The notes beneath the pieces were generated by a model that searched no databases, had not been told where the DNA came from, and saw only the letters and a program-made list of their open reading frames with translations. From assembly GCA_000328365.1 (NCBI GenBank), contig KB296213.1, positions 137,695-201,694 on the forward strand: 64,000 nucleotides of DNA, given 5' to 3'. Below, one piece after another: positions 12,083 through 25,700 of the stretch. The stretch's first letter is position 1. Each line of letters begins with the position of its first letter. This DNA comes from Capitella teleta. Lineage: Eukaryota; Annelida; Polychaeta; Capitellidae. A program made the position numbers and the translations under genes.

Positions 12083-12899
12083 GTAAGTCAGTAATTGTTA
12101 GTAATAGGTTGATAAATTGCTTGTCCGTATCACTTCGTAAACGTCAACGCATGCGATGCTAATTGCGTACTGATGAAAGCCTCACGAATTAAGATAATCA
12201 CTGCGCGCCCACTGAGGCGCCCAGGGCATCCTTCTCGTGTTCTCGCTTATAATAGGTGTACACACTTGATATGTTTGATCACATGATATCAGTAGAGGTT
12301 TCAACATTTAGCTCTGTGCATTTCTATTGTGTAGAGCCATTGTGCGGATCTACGTCTCTTTATAACCGTATGTAATGAACATCCTCACATAACGAAAAAA
12401 CCTGAAATAGTTCTATGTACAATTACAATAACTATTGCACTAAGTATATTGCACAGGTGTACTTTCCATGTACATGTACAATTGTGCCGATTTAAGGAAT
12501 TCAATATCATATAGTACATTTGTGAATGCATTATAAGATCGAGGTTACTAGTAAATGTACAATTATTTATGGTTTGTTTTGTGTTGGCCAGACTCCTTTG
12601 TCTCTACTCTCATCACACTGAAGTGAGATGTGTTGCAATCAAGGCATTGATAAAAGCATGTATAATAGGAGACGTTATGATTGAACGATCTTGCGTCAAT
12701 CGTAGTTAGCAGAATAGAGCACATTTAATCAAAACAGCCATTATTAAATCACACAAAATGCACCAGAATGCCAGGATGGCGACTGAGATCATTGAATTAA
12801 ACGTAGATTCCCCTGATACATCAACCTGCTCTGTACAATAGAAAGTATCACTTTATACTAACTAACATACGTTTTGTCTGGTACTTTATTTTATTCATG

Positions 12900-13008
<109 letters not shown>

Positions 13009-13319
13009 TTTTTATTGTTTGTTTTTCATTTATTTATTTGTTTCCATAATGACGGATGTGACTAACTGACAAGAATACCTGAACTAATGTTATTAATAAG
13101 GCAGGTCACGATACTTATATTAATTATGATCGTATAGTAATACTGTGTATAGTAGGCGACGATAATCGGGGTTCGCGAACCTAAATTACGCAATGATATC
13201 GCATTGTTGATGCTTCTGCAATACGCGGAAGTGAAGAAAAATGTCAAGTCACAGAGTCAGTCAAGCGAAAGGCATCGCTCAGCCACGCGAGACGACCCAA
13301 CTGGCGCTTAAAGCGAATT

Positions 13320-13726
13320 TACTTACAAATCCAATATGGCGGAGTTTTGAAAGTAAAAACAAAATATCGAACACATTTAACGAAATATCAAGATAACGAC
13401 GACAAATGGCGCTGAAAGTGAAACAATAGCGGAAGAATTTAACGAGCGCAAACGAATTACTAGAACAAAAGCGGCCAGAGTAGCGTTTTAGCCAAGTTAA
13501 GTGCAATTAACGTGTCTGCGGCTACGCAACGCCAGACTGTCGGATTGGACTTTCAAAACAAAAGCCGGTCAGCGTCTGACTGTAGTTAGGGCCACGCAGT
13601 CGAAGGAAGTCACTGCCTCACAGTTACTGCATCGCATAAGAGCATTCGGGTTTGCAGAAGTTAGTATGGACTCATCAGCGGATCAGATAAGAGCACTCAA
13701 AATGGCCGATCCACAGGTGTCCTCGG
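13320..13726. promoter_or_regulatory. Possible bidirectional promoter with YY1-like words and divergent donors
   Basis: On the + strand, an ATG at 13666 opens a 20-codon frame (MDSSADQIRA, then ending PQVSS) that stops exactly at a strong donor TCG|GTAAGT (13725/13726). On the - strand a GTAAGT donor lies at 13326-13321 after an exon-like stretch. Between them sit three ATGGC(G/C) words of YY1 type (CAATATGGCGGA, AAATGGCGC, AAAATGGCC). This is the look of a TATA-less promoter with first exons leaving both ways. I find no further exons for either, so it may be a first exon of a distant gene or chance. Confidence 0.3.
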
Positions 13727-16700
13727 TAAGTCGATATTATGTCTCAATTTGCGATTGTTTTGCTGTCAAACTTCAAATTTCATCTACTATAATAAGATAC
13801 CACCGCGCGTGGATACCTTGAAGGTTGTTCGTTCAAATCATTGAGATTATAAGTATAAATATGTTTATGGCAAGGGTTGAGGGCTGTGTAGATATGTGCC
13901 TCTTTTAAATTTTTTTTTATATTTTTTTTTTTATGTTTGTTTGTTTGTTTGTTTTTGTTTTTTGTTTGTTTTTTTTTTTAAGCGTTTAAAGTTTGTTTTC
14001 GTATATTTTTTATTGGTGTGTGATGTTGCCACCTGGTGTTCCGAATCCCCACATCCTATCTTCCTTCATACATAGAATACAGACGGAAGAGAATTAAATG
14101 AAAACACGGCTATATCTGAAAACTAGTAATGGCAGCTGGTTGCTATGACACCTGTATTCCATGTAACATACACTCTGTTATTATCCCAATCCATACTCAG
14201 TAAAATAACATCCAAATGTTCGATGAAGTATATCCTGCGTGCTTGTGCCAGAGTCAAATGATCTTGAATTGATTAAGCAGGAGCTTACATACTGTACATA
14301 AATTACCCAAATTTGAAGTGACTAGCTTTGTGTGAGTAAATGTAAACCGACTGCTAACATCATAAACATGTGCATCCAGTATACACAAAGAGGAAGAATA
14401 CTAATTATTCTTCATCTACGGTATACATACATGTACACTCGACCTTTCGTACAATTTGTATGAAATTGAGTCTCTTGTTTCGTGAACCTTCATTATCCTC
14501 TAAAACTGTGATCTTTTTTTCATCATGCACATTTTTTTTTTTTTTTTCAAATTTCAGGTGAATTATTGATTGATTTTGACAAGCATTTAGAATTAGAGGA
14601 ATAATAGAAATGTGACCTGCTACGAAACTTTCGCCTTTAAAACAAAATTAACACCAGGATTTTTGTTGTGCTCTCTTCTTTAGAACTAAAAGTCTCTTTT
14701 TATTTCTGACTTCTTCTCAACTCTATATTCATCATTTTATCGTGGCTTCTCTTATATTTATGATAGTATCTTATTGAATAAGCACCATCTCAAATTCAAA
14801 GATTTCTGCGAAATATAAATATGAAAATAAGATACTCTTTTAAATACGCATTTGAAGAAGAAAATAGTTGATATTGAACGAAAATTGATAATTGCGAGAA
14901 TAAATGGTGCATTGCGAATGGAATAGAAAGGTGTAAAAAAGCCTAAGTCAACAGCTGATTTCCAAAAGACTCCGATAATAATTTGCACGATATGACATAT
15001 TCTGAGCTGATCAAATAGTTGGCCATTAAGAAGAACAATAAATAAATGAAGTTGTCGCCATAATAGACACAAAGGTGAACTAATTCCCTCATCGTGAAAC
15101 CCGAAATATGTGAAACCAAGTCATCGCTATAAGCAGAATAATATACTGATCAAAAGTATCACATTTTCGTTTGCGTAAAACGGTAAATCTGGTTTATTTC
15201 CTCAATGTATTTTCTGCAATACCTCGTTGTTTTATAAAGTACGTTTTCTTACATTTATAGGTCATGTTCATTAACGGGGTCATCTCTGTTTACAAACCAA
15301 ACCTGAAAGCCATCTTATCACATTACTCCTCTACGCGCATGCGCTCTGATACTACATGCAACATGCACAACTGCGGATATTTTGTGTGTTGATTGCATTT
15401 GACTTAAAGCGAAGAAATTAAATTAAATCACTAATTTTGTTATAACACCTGAGCTGATTCTATGAATTACTACAGAGACACAAGCAATTCAATTTTATTG
15501 CGCTGTATAAAACTATTTTCAAGTAAATAAAGGTAATAGAGTAGACCATGTTAATTTATGGATATATTATATATTATATGTAGCACTGTCCACGATGCTA
15601 GAAAGTGGGCTGGTATGAAGTCACAATATCGAACACATTTGTCGATTGTGTTAATTTCGTTGACATTTGTTGTATTTATCTTTTAATCAATTATGAATCG
15701 AGATCTGAATGAATAAAAACAATGTATTGAATTTTTTTTTACTAGTAACTGCGATTTTCGATTACGTTGAGAAAGTACATTAACAAAATTAATATTGTAA
15801 TATTGAACATTTTCAATAAGTTAAAATAAGTTCAATAAGTTCAACAATTATATACGATAATCCATGTATATACATGGAAAACTGTCCATCCATTTTTTTT
15901 ATTATTTTTTTTATTTTTTTTATTTTTTATTATTTATTTTTTTCATTTTTTTTTCCGATCAGTTAATCTTTTCCCTTTCTTCATAATCCAATATTTTGCA
16001 TTCAATGTAACTTTCATAAATTTAACGCTAACGAAATAATTGTTATTTTGTGTGCAATTTTTATATTTAAAGCATTATGTGATGTTTAACCATATCGCCA
16101 AGAAAGAAAAGAGATCACTCACTGCTTGCATGCGGCGTAAACGAGTACATAAAACGTCGCGAACATTCGATGACACAACTTTCAAATTCGATTCTCATGA
16201 TGCACGATTTCCCAAAGGTAAATCTACCCAGTTAAAAGACCAGCAAATTCATCGTTCGTTCGTTAACGAACGAGAGCGCATTAGAAGTGATTCGTTCGCA
16301 ATCCATTGTTAACACAATGCAGCGCCATTGGACAAAAAATACACAGCGTCCTAAGCCGTTATGAGCTTTACCTGGGAATTATCCCCCGAATCTGTGGAGA
16401 GCCCCGACTCCCAAGGGTCATTTCGTGCACATTGTTCGTTTCTCCTGAATCGTTTCACCGGAAAGTGCCGAAGTCTCTTCGGGAACCTTCGCCTTGCGAA
16501 TGACAAAAACTCTCGTCCTCTGAGACAAAACAAGGCTTTTCACGCCAATTAGCACTGCGACTGATGTCTTGAGTCTTACTCGGTCTGACTGCCTATTCAA
16601 TTGAGGCATTAGCAGCCGTCTCTTTGTGCATTCCCCCTGGAAAAGCCGGTTTTATTCCGCTAGTCGAGGCCGGTCTCCAGGCCAATTAACCGTTCCCGCA

Positions 16701-19094
16701 CGGATTTCTCATCATGGCTGTTATATACTCACGTGTACATGTTAAGCTCCTGACTTATTCTTGTGTTTATGTTCAAATGCGCCCACAACATCAGTGACCT
16801 TGGTGTAAAACTGAAAGGCGTATAAAGTACTGGTATTGTACAAGATTGTATTCTAAGATGTACAAGATGGTGTACAAATTGCGAATCGGCAGTATAGTCT
16901 GCGCGTGCGCGGATGTCGCTCGTTCCTTATTCGTCCGACAGTTGTCACTTTCGGATATTTTTATTTCCTGTGGTCAACAGGAACAGCGGAGTGATACGTA
17001 ATGTTTACCTAGTGAACGGGTCGATGCGCGCCAGTGAACCAGATCAGCATAATTTATGCATCCGTCACGCACGTGCATGTGTTTGTTGACACGTGTTGAC
17101 TCCCAGAGCGCAGAGCGACATCCTTCTGGAAAGGAAGAGGGATGAAGAGGGTGTAATCGTATTATTAATTAGAAATCATCAGAAAGGCGAGCGCAGTGAT
17201 TGCTCAGTCGGGGACTATTTCTTGTCAGGGACTAATTGCATGCTGCATGCAGAGAACAAGTTGATCTCGGCAAAAACGGGCGTAGAGCGGGGTGAGAGCC
17301 GCGGGGGGAGCAGGGAGGGAGCGGGTCGTAATTAAATGCTCCCTGCCTCTCAGCGGCTTCTGTGCTAATCAAGTCAGGCTAATGAAACGTCAACTGTGGC
17401 GAATTGCACTGATCAGCCGACGACAACAGTGAGCGCAGTATTAATGCGCAGGCGACTTATGAAATTAGGGCTTTATACACCCCGCTAATTTCCCGCTGTC
17501 ATGTAATCCACGACGCAGATACCCTCAGCACTCGCAGATAACAACCCCAGGTCCGCGCATGCGCAGTTGCGAGGAGCATCACCGACAAATTGATAGGAAA
17601 ATTGCGTCTTGTAAACGGCGCAAATGCGCGCTAAACAATCCCGGAAATGCAGTAATGTGACTTGAAAATGGAGTAAAAAGAGCGCTCGCACGGTACGCCT
17701 TCCAAGCAGCACTTTCCTATCATTAAATGAGATTAGGCGAAATTATTTCACTTAGGTCTACTTGTCGCAATGAAGTTAATGGTGCAAGTACATTTTCCAA
17801 ATTAGACCCGCTATTACTTGGTTTTAAAGATGTAACGAAGAAAGATTGCGGACGGATGGGCCCCGAGTGGCACTCTGCCGGAAAGAGCTTCCTCAGCGCC
17901 ATCTGCAGGCTGTTCACTGCACCAAAGTGCCCACTGCGCATGTGCACAGGGTCACCTTGCGCAGGCGCAGTGCTCTTCTGGCCTTGGATGTACATCATCG
18001 AGGCTTGTTGATTCATATATTTCACAACTCGTTTGTGGCCAACTGTTATTTTGTCTGAAGGTTCAAGCGATCAGACATGCATGCATATGTAATTTATATG
18101 TTGTGAGTTATTGTATATATAGTTTATAAACAAACGCTATAGGATCAGTTATAACATTCTTCCTCTATGGTTAGAGACTCCACGATAGAAGTTGAATTAA
18201 TGCCTTAGTGACACACATGTATGGCACAGTTTCTTCGAAAACTATAATTATATATATTAGCTCTATTTCTTGTTTATATTTTTAATTCCCTGTTTCTTCA
18301 TCTTTGAAAAAATGCATCCTTTTCGTCCGGTAGTTTCGATCATGAAGTTAATTTCGAATTAATCGATTTATTTAGATGGCAACGTTCTCTTGAAATGTTC
18401 GATCAACGAAAATTGTTGCTCGCTTGAATATTTCTTGGTTTCCTGAGACCAAACTATACGTTTTTGACCAAAACCGTCAATTCAGTGACATTCAATTGAA
18501 ACACCCTTCGCTGTCTTATGCAAATTCGAGATCCTTAATTCGATCTGCAGAGCGAAGCATTAAATACTTGGGCATTTTTGGGTCCCAACCAATTGCAACC
18601 GAGGTTAGAATACCGCAGTATAATCTATAGTAGTAATGAAATGAAGCTTCATGTACGAGATTGACATAGATAACAAAATGTGTCGACAACAGATGAGCTG
18701 CGTGCATGCAGCCATTACCGGTGTGCTTCGCTTCTGCTGCCCCCATGCGGTGGGAGCTCATCGTGAATCGCTTCATTTGAATCCTCATCTCCGCTCTTTG
18801 TTCTTCTTCTTCATCCTCGTCATCTCCGTGTGTCTTCCTCTTCCTGTCACTTAGCCAACCATTATTGCTTCACACGTCTCCAGTTTTCCCTCCTTACCAC
18901 CCTCTTCCCTCCTTGCTCCCACTTCTCCCTCTGTATACAGGTTCATTATCCTCGGTCTGTCATCATCCTATAACTCATCATCCTGCATCTCCACTACCAC
19001 AGTGCATCTTCTCATTCCACCACCTCCTCCTTCTCCTCCTCCTCCTCCTTCTCTTCCTCTTTTTCCTTCTTTTCCTCTTCCCCCTCCTCCTCCT

Positions 19095-19727
19095 NNNNNN
19101 NNNNNNNNNNNNNNNNNNNNNNNNNNNNNNNNNNNNNNNNNNNNNNNNNNNNNNNNNNNNNNNNNNNNNNNNNNNNNNNNNNNNNNNNNNNNNNNNNNNN
19201 NNNNNNNNNNNNNNNNNNNNNNNNNNNNNNNNNNNNNNNNNNNNNNNNNNNNNNNNNNNNNNNNNNNNNNNNNNNNNNNNNNNNNNNNNNNNNNNNNNNN
19301 NNNNNNNNNNNNNNNNNNNNNNNNNNNNNNNNNNNNNNNNNNNNNNNNNNNNNNNNNNNNNNNNNNNNNNNNNNNNNNNNNNNNNNNNNNNNNNNNNNNN
19401 NNNNNNNNNNNNNNNNNNNNNNNNNNNNNNNNNNNNNNNNNNNNNNNNNNNNNNNNNNNNNNNNNNNNNNNNNNNNNNNNNNNNNNNNNNNNNNNNNNNN
19501 NNNNNNNNNNNNNNNNNNNNNNNNNNNNNNNNNNNNNNNNNNNNNNNNNNNNNNNNNNNNNNNNNNNNNNNNNNNNNNNNNNNNNNNNNNNNNNNNNNNN
19601 NNNNNNNNNNNNNNNNNNNNNNNNNNNNNNNNNNNNNNNNNNNNNNNNNNNNNNNNNNNNNNNNNNNNNNNNNNNNNNNNNNNNNNNNNNNNNNNNNNNN
19701 NNNNNNNNNNNNNNNNNNNNNNNNNNN
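19095..19727. other. Assembly gap (633 N) in a TCC-rich tract
   Basis: The run of N is flanked on both sides by (TCC)n/(TCCTCT)n pyrimidine-rich sequence (about 19018-19094 and 19728-19772). The gap is therefore most likely an unresolved purine/pyrimidine microsatellite. The long open frames drawn across it are artefacts. Confidence 0.98.
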
Positions 19728-22500
19728 CATCATCCTCCTCCTCCTCACTCCTTTTCCTCCTCCTCCTCCTCCCTCTGTACCCGATGTCTTAATAGCCCCT
19801 AATTACAAGAGCCCTTCGTGCTAATTCAGCACCACCTTCGTTTGCGTGTTCGCGGCCAAATTGCGCTTTCCGACCACGTCTCGTGGCGAAGAAGCTCTTC
19901 CGATTGTCGCCGCCTTTAACGCAATTTGTGCAAATAAATGGAATTCCATCGGTTACGATTAGAGCTCGGAACCAAATTGCTGTAATTACAAGACTAATTC
20001 GGAACTTGCGCCGCGTCGAAGAAGCGAGTGCTGCCGGTGGCGGCCGGTTCACGATCCCTCTCTGTGCCGGTCGAGGTGCTAATTCAATCAGGCGCTTAAT
20101 TCGGGCTCCGTGTGTCTCTCGATGCCTGTCGTCCGCATGAAAACCCTCATTTAGAGACGGCAAGTAGATTAGGCTTCGCGGCATTAAGGCACAATGCCCT
20201 TCACTCGCATCTCGGCTGCGGAATCAAATGGCGCGGCAGCCGGAAGCGGTCAGGGGGCATGCGCCGCTCAAAGGCAGCTGATTGGCTCTTGACTGTCGTC
20301 ATGGCAGCGAAGCACGCGAAACCGACGCCCTCTGTGGTGACCTGACTGCGATTCTTGTAACATGACAATTTATGTCATTTAGCATCCAGATTGTCAATTC
20401 AGCGCGACGGCCGCTCCGTCACGCAGTCCCCGTGGGATGTGGCGGTGTCCGGCGGTAGCGTCGCGTTGAAGCGGCGTAATTCGACCGACTGAGCGTCGGG
20501 GGCCCCGACGGAGGGCCCGACACGGAAGCAGAAACGGAGACGATGTCGCACCTGCATCCCACAATGCACTCGGAGGAGCTGCAGTGCAGCTGTCCATTGC
20601 ATGCGCTCCTATTTACTTTTAATTCCAGAAGCAGGCATGCCCTGTTTCGTAATAGTGGTCACGTGGTGGGTGTTTTTTATCGTAGCAGGAGACTCAGCGC
20701 AAACTTGAACTGATTTGAGATTAATGACGTATATATGATACCGTTCGAAATGTTAGGTGAAAAAAAAGAAAAAACAAAAACAAAAACAAACAAACAAACA
20801 AACATCGGCTGCATAACTGGCAAGGTATATGCGTAGAAATTAATGTATTTAATGTATGTATTTATATATGTGAATCGAAGTACAGGATCATGAATATTCA
20901 CGTCTATTGACATTGACATGCATATGAATTCCTATTCTGGTTTGTTTCAATTATTGCCTATAATCCCAAAATCCCATTTTCGATCCTTCCAAATATTATT
21001 TGTTCCTCAATGCTATGCATGCGACAACAAAGCCATGATTGGTGACATACAAAGGGCAACATATGCCTCCTCCACCCCCTCCAAAGGCCCGCCACTTCTG
21101 ATTGCTTCGTAATCACGGCCGATTCTAACAGCATTTCCGAGAAATTTCCGCTGCAGCTCGAGGCGCGAACTTTTGCGCTGATCTCAATTGGTCCCAGAGG
21201 GATGCGCTCCGCATCATTAAGCAGCCGTGGCTGTTCCGTTTAGCGTTGCCCCTCCCCCTGTTCCGTGCAATTAAGCGAGTCAGAGCAATTGCGAACTAAC
21301 AAGCAGAGACGAGGTGCGCATAAAAAGCCGGCAAAGAAGACGTTCGCTGAATTAGCACTTTGTTCGAGGCGTTATTTAGGAGAGCCGTCGACGGGGGAAT
21401 TCGCAATGATCAATTAGAACCACTTCAGTCAGTGAAGACCCTCAAGGAGAGGGAGGGGGAGGGGGAGGGGACGCCTTCCCTGGTGAAATGATCGACGCCA
21501 ATTAGACGCATCGGATGACGAAGTAATAATGGTCGCGCGTCTCAATTTTCTCATCAGATCAAGAGATTTAATGAAACACCTTTGTGGGAAGTCAAATTTG
21601 TGGCTATTGCATTTAATTGAAATCGTTTGATCTGTGATCTTAGTGTCGGCTGTGACGTCGATCGAAATGTTCGTAACCGTGGTTCATTTAATATACAGGG
21701 TTATGTATTTTCGTTCGATACAACTTTCATTATGTTTGTACAAATTGATATGGATATATATTTTATGCCATACATTGATTATATGGTTATAATCACAAGG
21801 TGAATTTATCTGAATATCGGATTATATGAATGAAGATGTATCTTATTCTCGTTACATAAAACAAGTCCCCTGCACAATAATCTGCTATAATAGTATAACA
21901 CCCAGCGTTTCTTGACTTTATTCTTTTTCCGTTGCTTACAATTAACGAATTATGACATATATATATATCTTCTTCTTCTTTTTTTCCTTTTTTTTTTTTT
22001 TCTTGTGATATGTTTGCTCAATATCGAATTACGTAACTCTTTATTTCGCACTATTTTCTTCTCATCTTGTCGTGTTTGAGGTTGCACAACTTTGAGTATA
22101 ATGCTTCCAAATTCTGAATGCATCGTTATTAATATGGCATCGATTTGAAAGGGCGCAAGTCTCAGACTGCTTCAAAGGGGGTGTCTTGGATCACCCAAAA
22201 CCCCACCCCGCCCCTCCTGCAAATAATTGCACGCCTCATCAATGACAATGACACCGATCAATTTATATTGTCACATTCAGTTGGATATTGGCTTTAAATA
22301 GCTACAGTGCCATTTTCGTTCATTTTATAACAGTGCGTAATAATTATTAAACTGTGAGCATGTGGAGTCGGCCACCTCCGCCCACTCTTCCGTTCTCCGG
22401 GGGAACTGTCGCCATCATTATTGTCATATCTCCGCCGTTTAATCAGTCCCCATGCAACATGCTTTGCGCGTAATTGCTCTGATTGTGTGTTTACGCCTAT

Positions 22501-22625
22501 CACGTGGCCGCACAGCGTCAGCCAATCAGCGAGCGCCGTTCGCAGCGCAGGCAGATCCGCCCGCCCCCCGCCCGCCCCTGGACTGCTGCTCGTTTATATA
22601 TGGCAGGCAGCCGTGACAGCTGCCT
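22501..22625 (+). promoter_or_regulatory. BSX core promoter (E-box, CCAAT, GC-rich, TATA)
   Basis: In order: E-box CACGTG (22501-22506), CCAAT (22522-22526), a GC-rich CCGCCCGCCCC-type stretch (about 22557-22577) and a TATA box TTTATATATGG (22593-22603). Transcription would start near 22625-22635, about 130 nt before the favoured start codon at 22759. The spacing is that of a classical TATA promoter. Confidence 0.7.
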
Positions 22626-22758
22626 GTATATAGCTTTTAGTCGCCTTGAACACTCTCTCAATGCTTAAGGAACTTGTATGACTGACTGCTTGCCTTCTTC
22701 CTCTGATCGCAGAAGCAGCCTCCTGCCTCCTGTTGCGTCGCCTCCAGTCCTACGCACC

Positions 22759-25700
22759 ATGAACGCTTTCCCAACCAGCGAGGCTCACCGTCCAACCTCC
22801 TTCTTCATCGACGACATCCTTCTCAACAAGGGACCTAAACCGCCCTCGCTGCCGCCTTCCCTCGCAGCCTCCCGGGAGCTGCACGGGGCCGCCGCCGTCC
22901 AGGCCGCCCTGCAACACGTCGCCGCCAGCTCAGCGGCCGCCGCCGCCGCCTCGTCGTCCTCCGGCTCCACGGCTGGAAGCGGCAACCCCCTCGTCTCCCT
23001 ACCCCTGGGGATTCCCCGCATGCCCCAGTCCATCCCGGGGCTGACGGCGCCGCACACCGGAGGGGATTTCGGTCTGGCGTACCTGCCCAGTTCGGCGTTC
23101 ATGCCTCCGCAACACCTGCACGCCGCCCACCCGGCCTTCTTGCCCAAACCCCTCGACCACTTCCTACTACATCCGGGCTCAGCCGCCGCGGCTGCAGCTG
23201 CAGCAGCTGGTGAGTTGATCTTTATTTTATTTTTGTTTTCAGCAATATAATTTCCGATTGTGATTAATCAGTTTTGGGTATTGGTGGTTCGGCGTTACGT
23301 AGCTCGTTACGCGCCGTAAAACCGGGATTTCTGTGCGTCTGACGTCATGATGTAATACCACAGCCTTGATGCGATATTCTTCATAGAAGAAATTTCCAGC
23401 CGTCTCTAAAAATAAAAATAAAAAATAAAAAATTATCCACGTATGGAGTATATATATATAATGCCATAGGTTCTGTATTTCACCTCAGGAGAGCAATTTC
23501 AGTTTAGAGTACGCATTTAATTATGTGTTGGATAATTTACTCAAATTCAACTTAAAACCAACACATGCATTGTACACGGGGTCGATTCGGTCAATAATAT
23601 ATTTTTGTTAACACATACATGTACGCCATGTACTCCAATTGTCTTTTTTTTTTTTTTTTTTTCTTTTTTTTTGTTGACAATTGCGTGAGAAAAATGCAAA
23701 ATTACAGTGCACGTCTGTGCTGAAATACCGCATTACATTGTATCACATTAAATTAAATTTATTGTCAATTTCATTGCCATAATTATATACATGGACAAAC
23801 TTACGATCATGTAATTCAGGTATATAATGAATTATATCTTATAAAGAGTTATTATTAAATAACCAGACCACAAGAGCACCTAATAGTTTAATTTACTCGA
23901 TTTTTTTATTTGTTATTATTATTATTATTTTCAATTCTTGTACCAATTTTATAAGATGCACGCTTTATACGTAGATTTCGTTTAATGCTAAGCATCGAAT
24001 TCTCCGTAATTGTTTTACGCGTTAAATCTAACATTAGAATAAATAAAATAAATAATAATAATAGAATAAATAGTTAAATCTACATAGAAATATAATAAAC
24101 AATAAAACATATGATTTTATATATTAATATATTCTTTGCTTGTGATGGAATTTTTGAATATAGGTAGATAAACAAGGAGTATAGCACCTAATTACCAACT
24201 ATATTTATTGAAAAAAGCACGATCTGTATAGAATAATATTGAACATGGTTGCTATGGAAACACGTTGCCCTTGACAACCGATCATCTGCTCGCTTATACG
24301 GAATGGCGCAATGATGGACTAAGTGGATAACGTATATAATGGGCGCCCAATGAGCGAGCAGCAATTAGCGGTGTGCTTCGAACAATTATCAGAGCATTTG
24401 TGAAAGAGAAGCGCAGCGATTCGCGTGATTCGGTTATATTCGCTGATTGTGCCATCCGATGTATATCGCTATCTCTGGCACTGGCGCTCATATCTATCGC
24501 ATTTGAACAAATGCTTCTAATTCTAGAGCTGCCCCGATAAATCGAAATAATTATGAGGCATTTAATGATAGACTTTCAATTTTATTATGTCGTCATGTAT
24601 AATACATTAATTAATAACAAATTACAAATCATTGGCAATTGAAGCCGGTTTTGTGATTTTAATTGCATGGTGATAATTAATTTTCACGATTAATGTAATT
24701 AATGTAACACACGCTAAACACTCCGTTATCCTTGTAATCATATCACCATGGCAACGACACGCGAATTGAGCCGTTTCGATGTAATTTCCTTCGATTTTCC
24801 TTAATTTGTTCGTTAATTGTCGCTGAGATAATTACCGTTCTTACTTAGAACAAATGTGAATTGTGAGAAAAGTACTAATTCGTTATTACATAACAGTTGA
24901 GCGAGCATTCTTCGTCATATCAACACCTGTGTAATGTCTGCCCTTTGAACCTCCAGACGAATTGATTGCACTTGTGAGTTGTGACGTCTGAGAACTGAGG
25001 GGAGAAAGTAATTAGTCTTGTTATTCAAACACAGATTTAAAAGCTTAATTCAGTCGCAAGAAAATTGACTTCTGGATGAAAGCCAATCTGAATGAGCACG
25101 TGTGAGCTCATTCGGTTTACGTGGATTTCATCTTAATAGTTTAATTTCCCCCTTTTTTTTATTTCTTGTACCAATTTTATAAGATGCACGCTTTATACAT
25201 AGATTTCGTTAGTGCTAACGATAGATTCGTACTAATATTTGCGGAAGTTGATAATGACTTATTTATATATTAGTAGTTTACTGGTTCAAGGTATTACTGC
25301 CTTTTTTTTACCATCAATTTATTCATCACTACAGTATATATATACATATATATTTTTTTCCACAGATAGTTGAGCTCATAAATTCTATATGAAGTCATGA
25401 ATTCGCATCTTTTCAATTCAAGTCAATACTTGTTCCAACAGAAATCCACATACCACAAATATCGGCATGTTCATAAAAGTACTGAATGAACATAATAATG
25501 AAATGCACATAAATTACAAGCACTCAACAGCCCCTGACTCTAATTCAGCAATCTGTTGACGAAAGTGCTCCGAAATATATGTGTAATGTGGCTTTACGTG
25601 AAGGGGTCTGAAACAGAACAGCTGCCATGGCTGTTCTCTTTACTTGTCATCCCCACTCTTGAGGTTGCTAATTCGCCCGTGGGAACGTGCTGAACGACTC

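Noticed and set aside
13905-13985. T-rich tracts such as 13905-13985, 20760-20805 and 27074-27140 as SINE or LINE tails
   Set aside because: No tRNA-like head or other element body is attached; treated as simple low-complexity DNA.
18865-19824. Long open frames spanning 18.9-19.8 kb on both strands
   Set aside because: They are composed of N plus a TCC-rich microsatellite; there is no real coding information.
22785-23147. 120-aa antisense frame over BSX exon 1
   Set aside because: Mirror of the Ala/Pro-rich sense exon.
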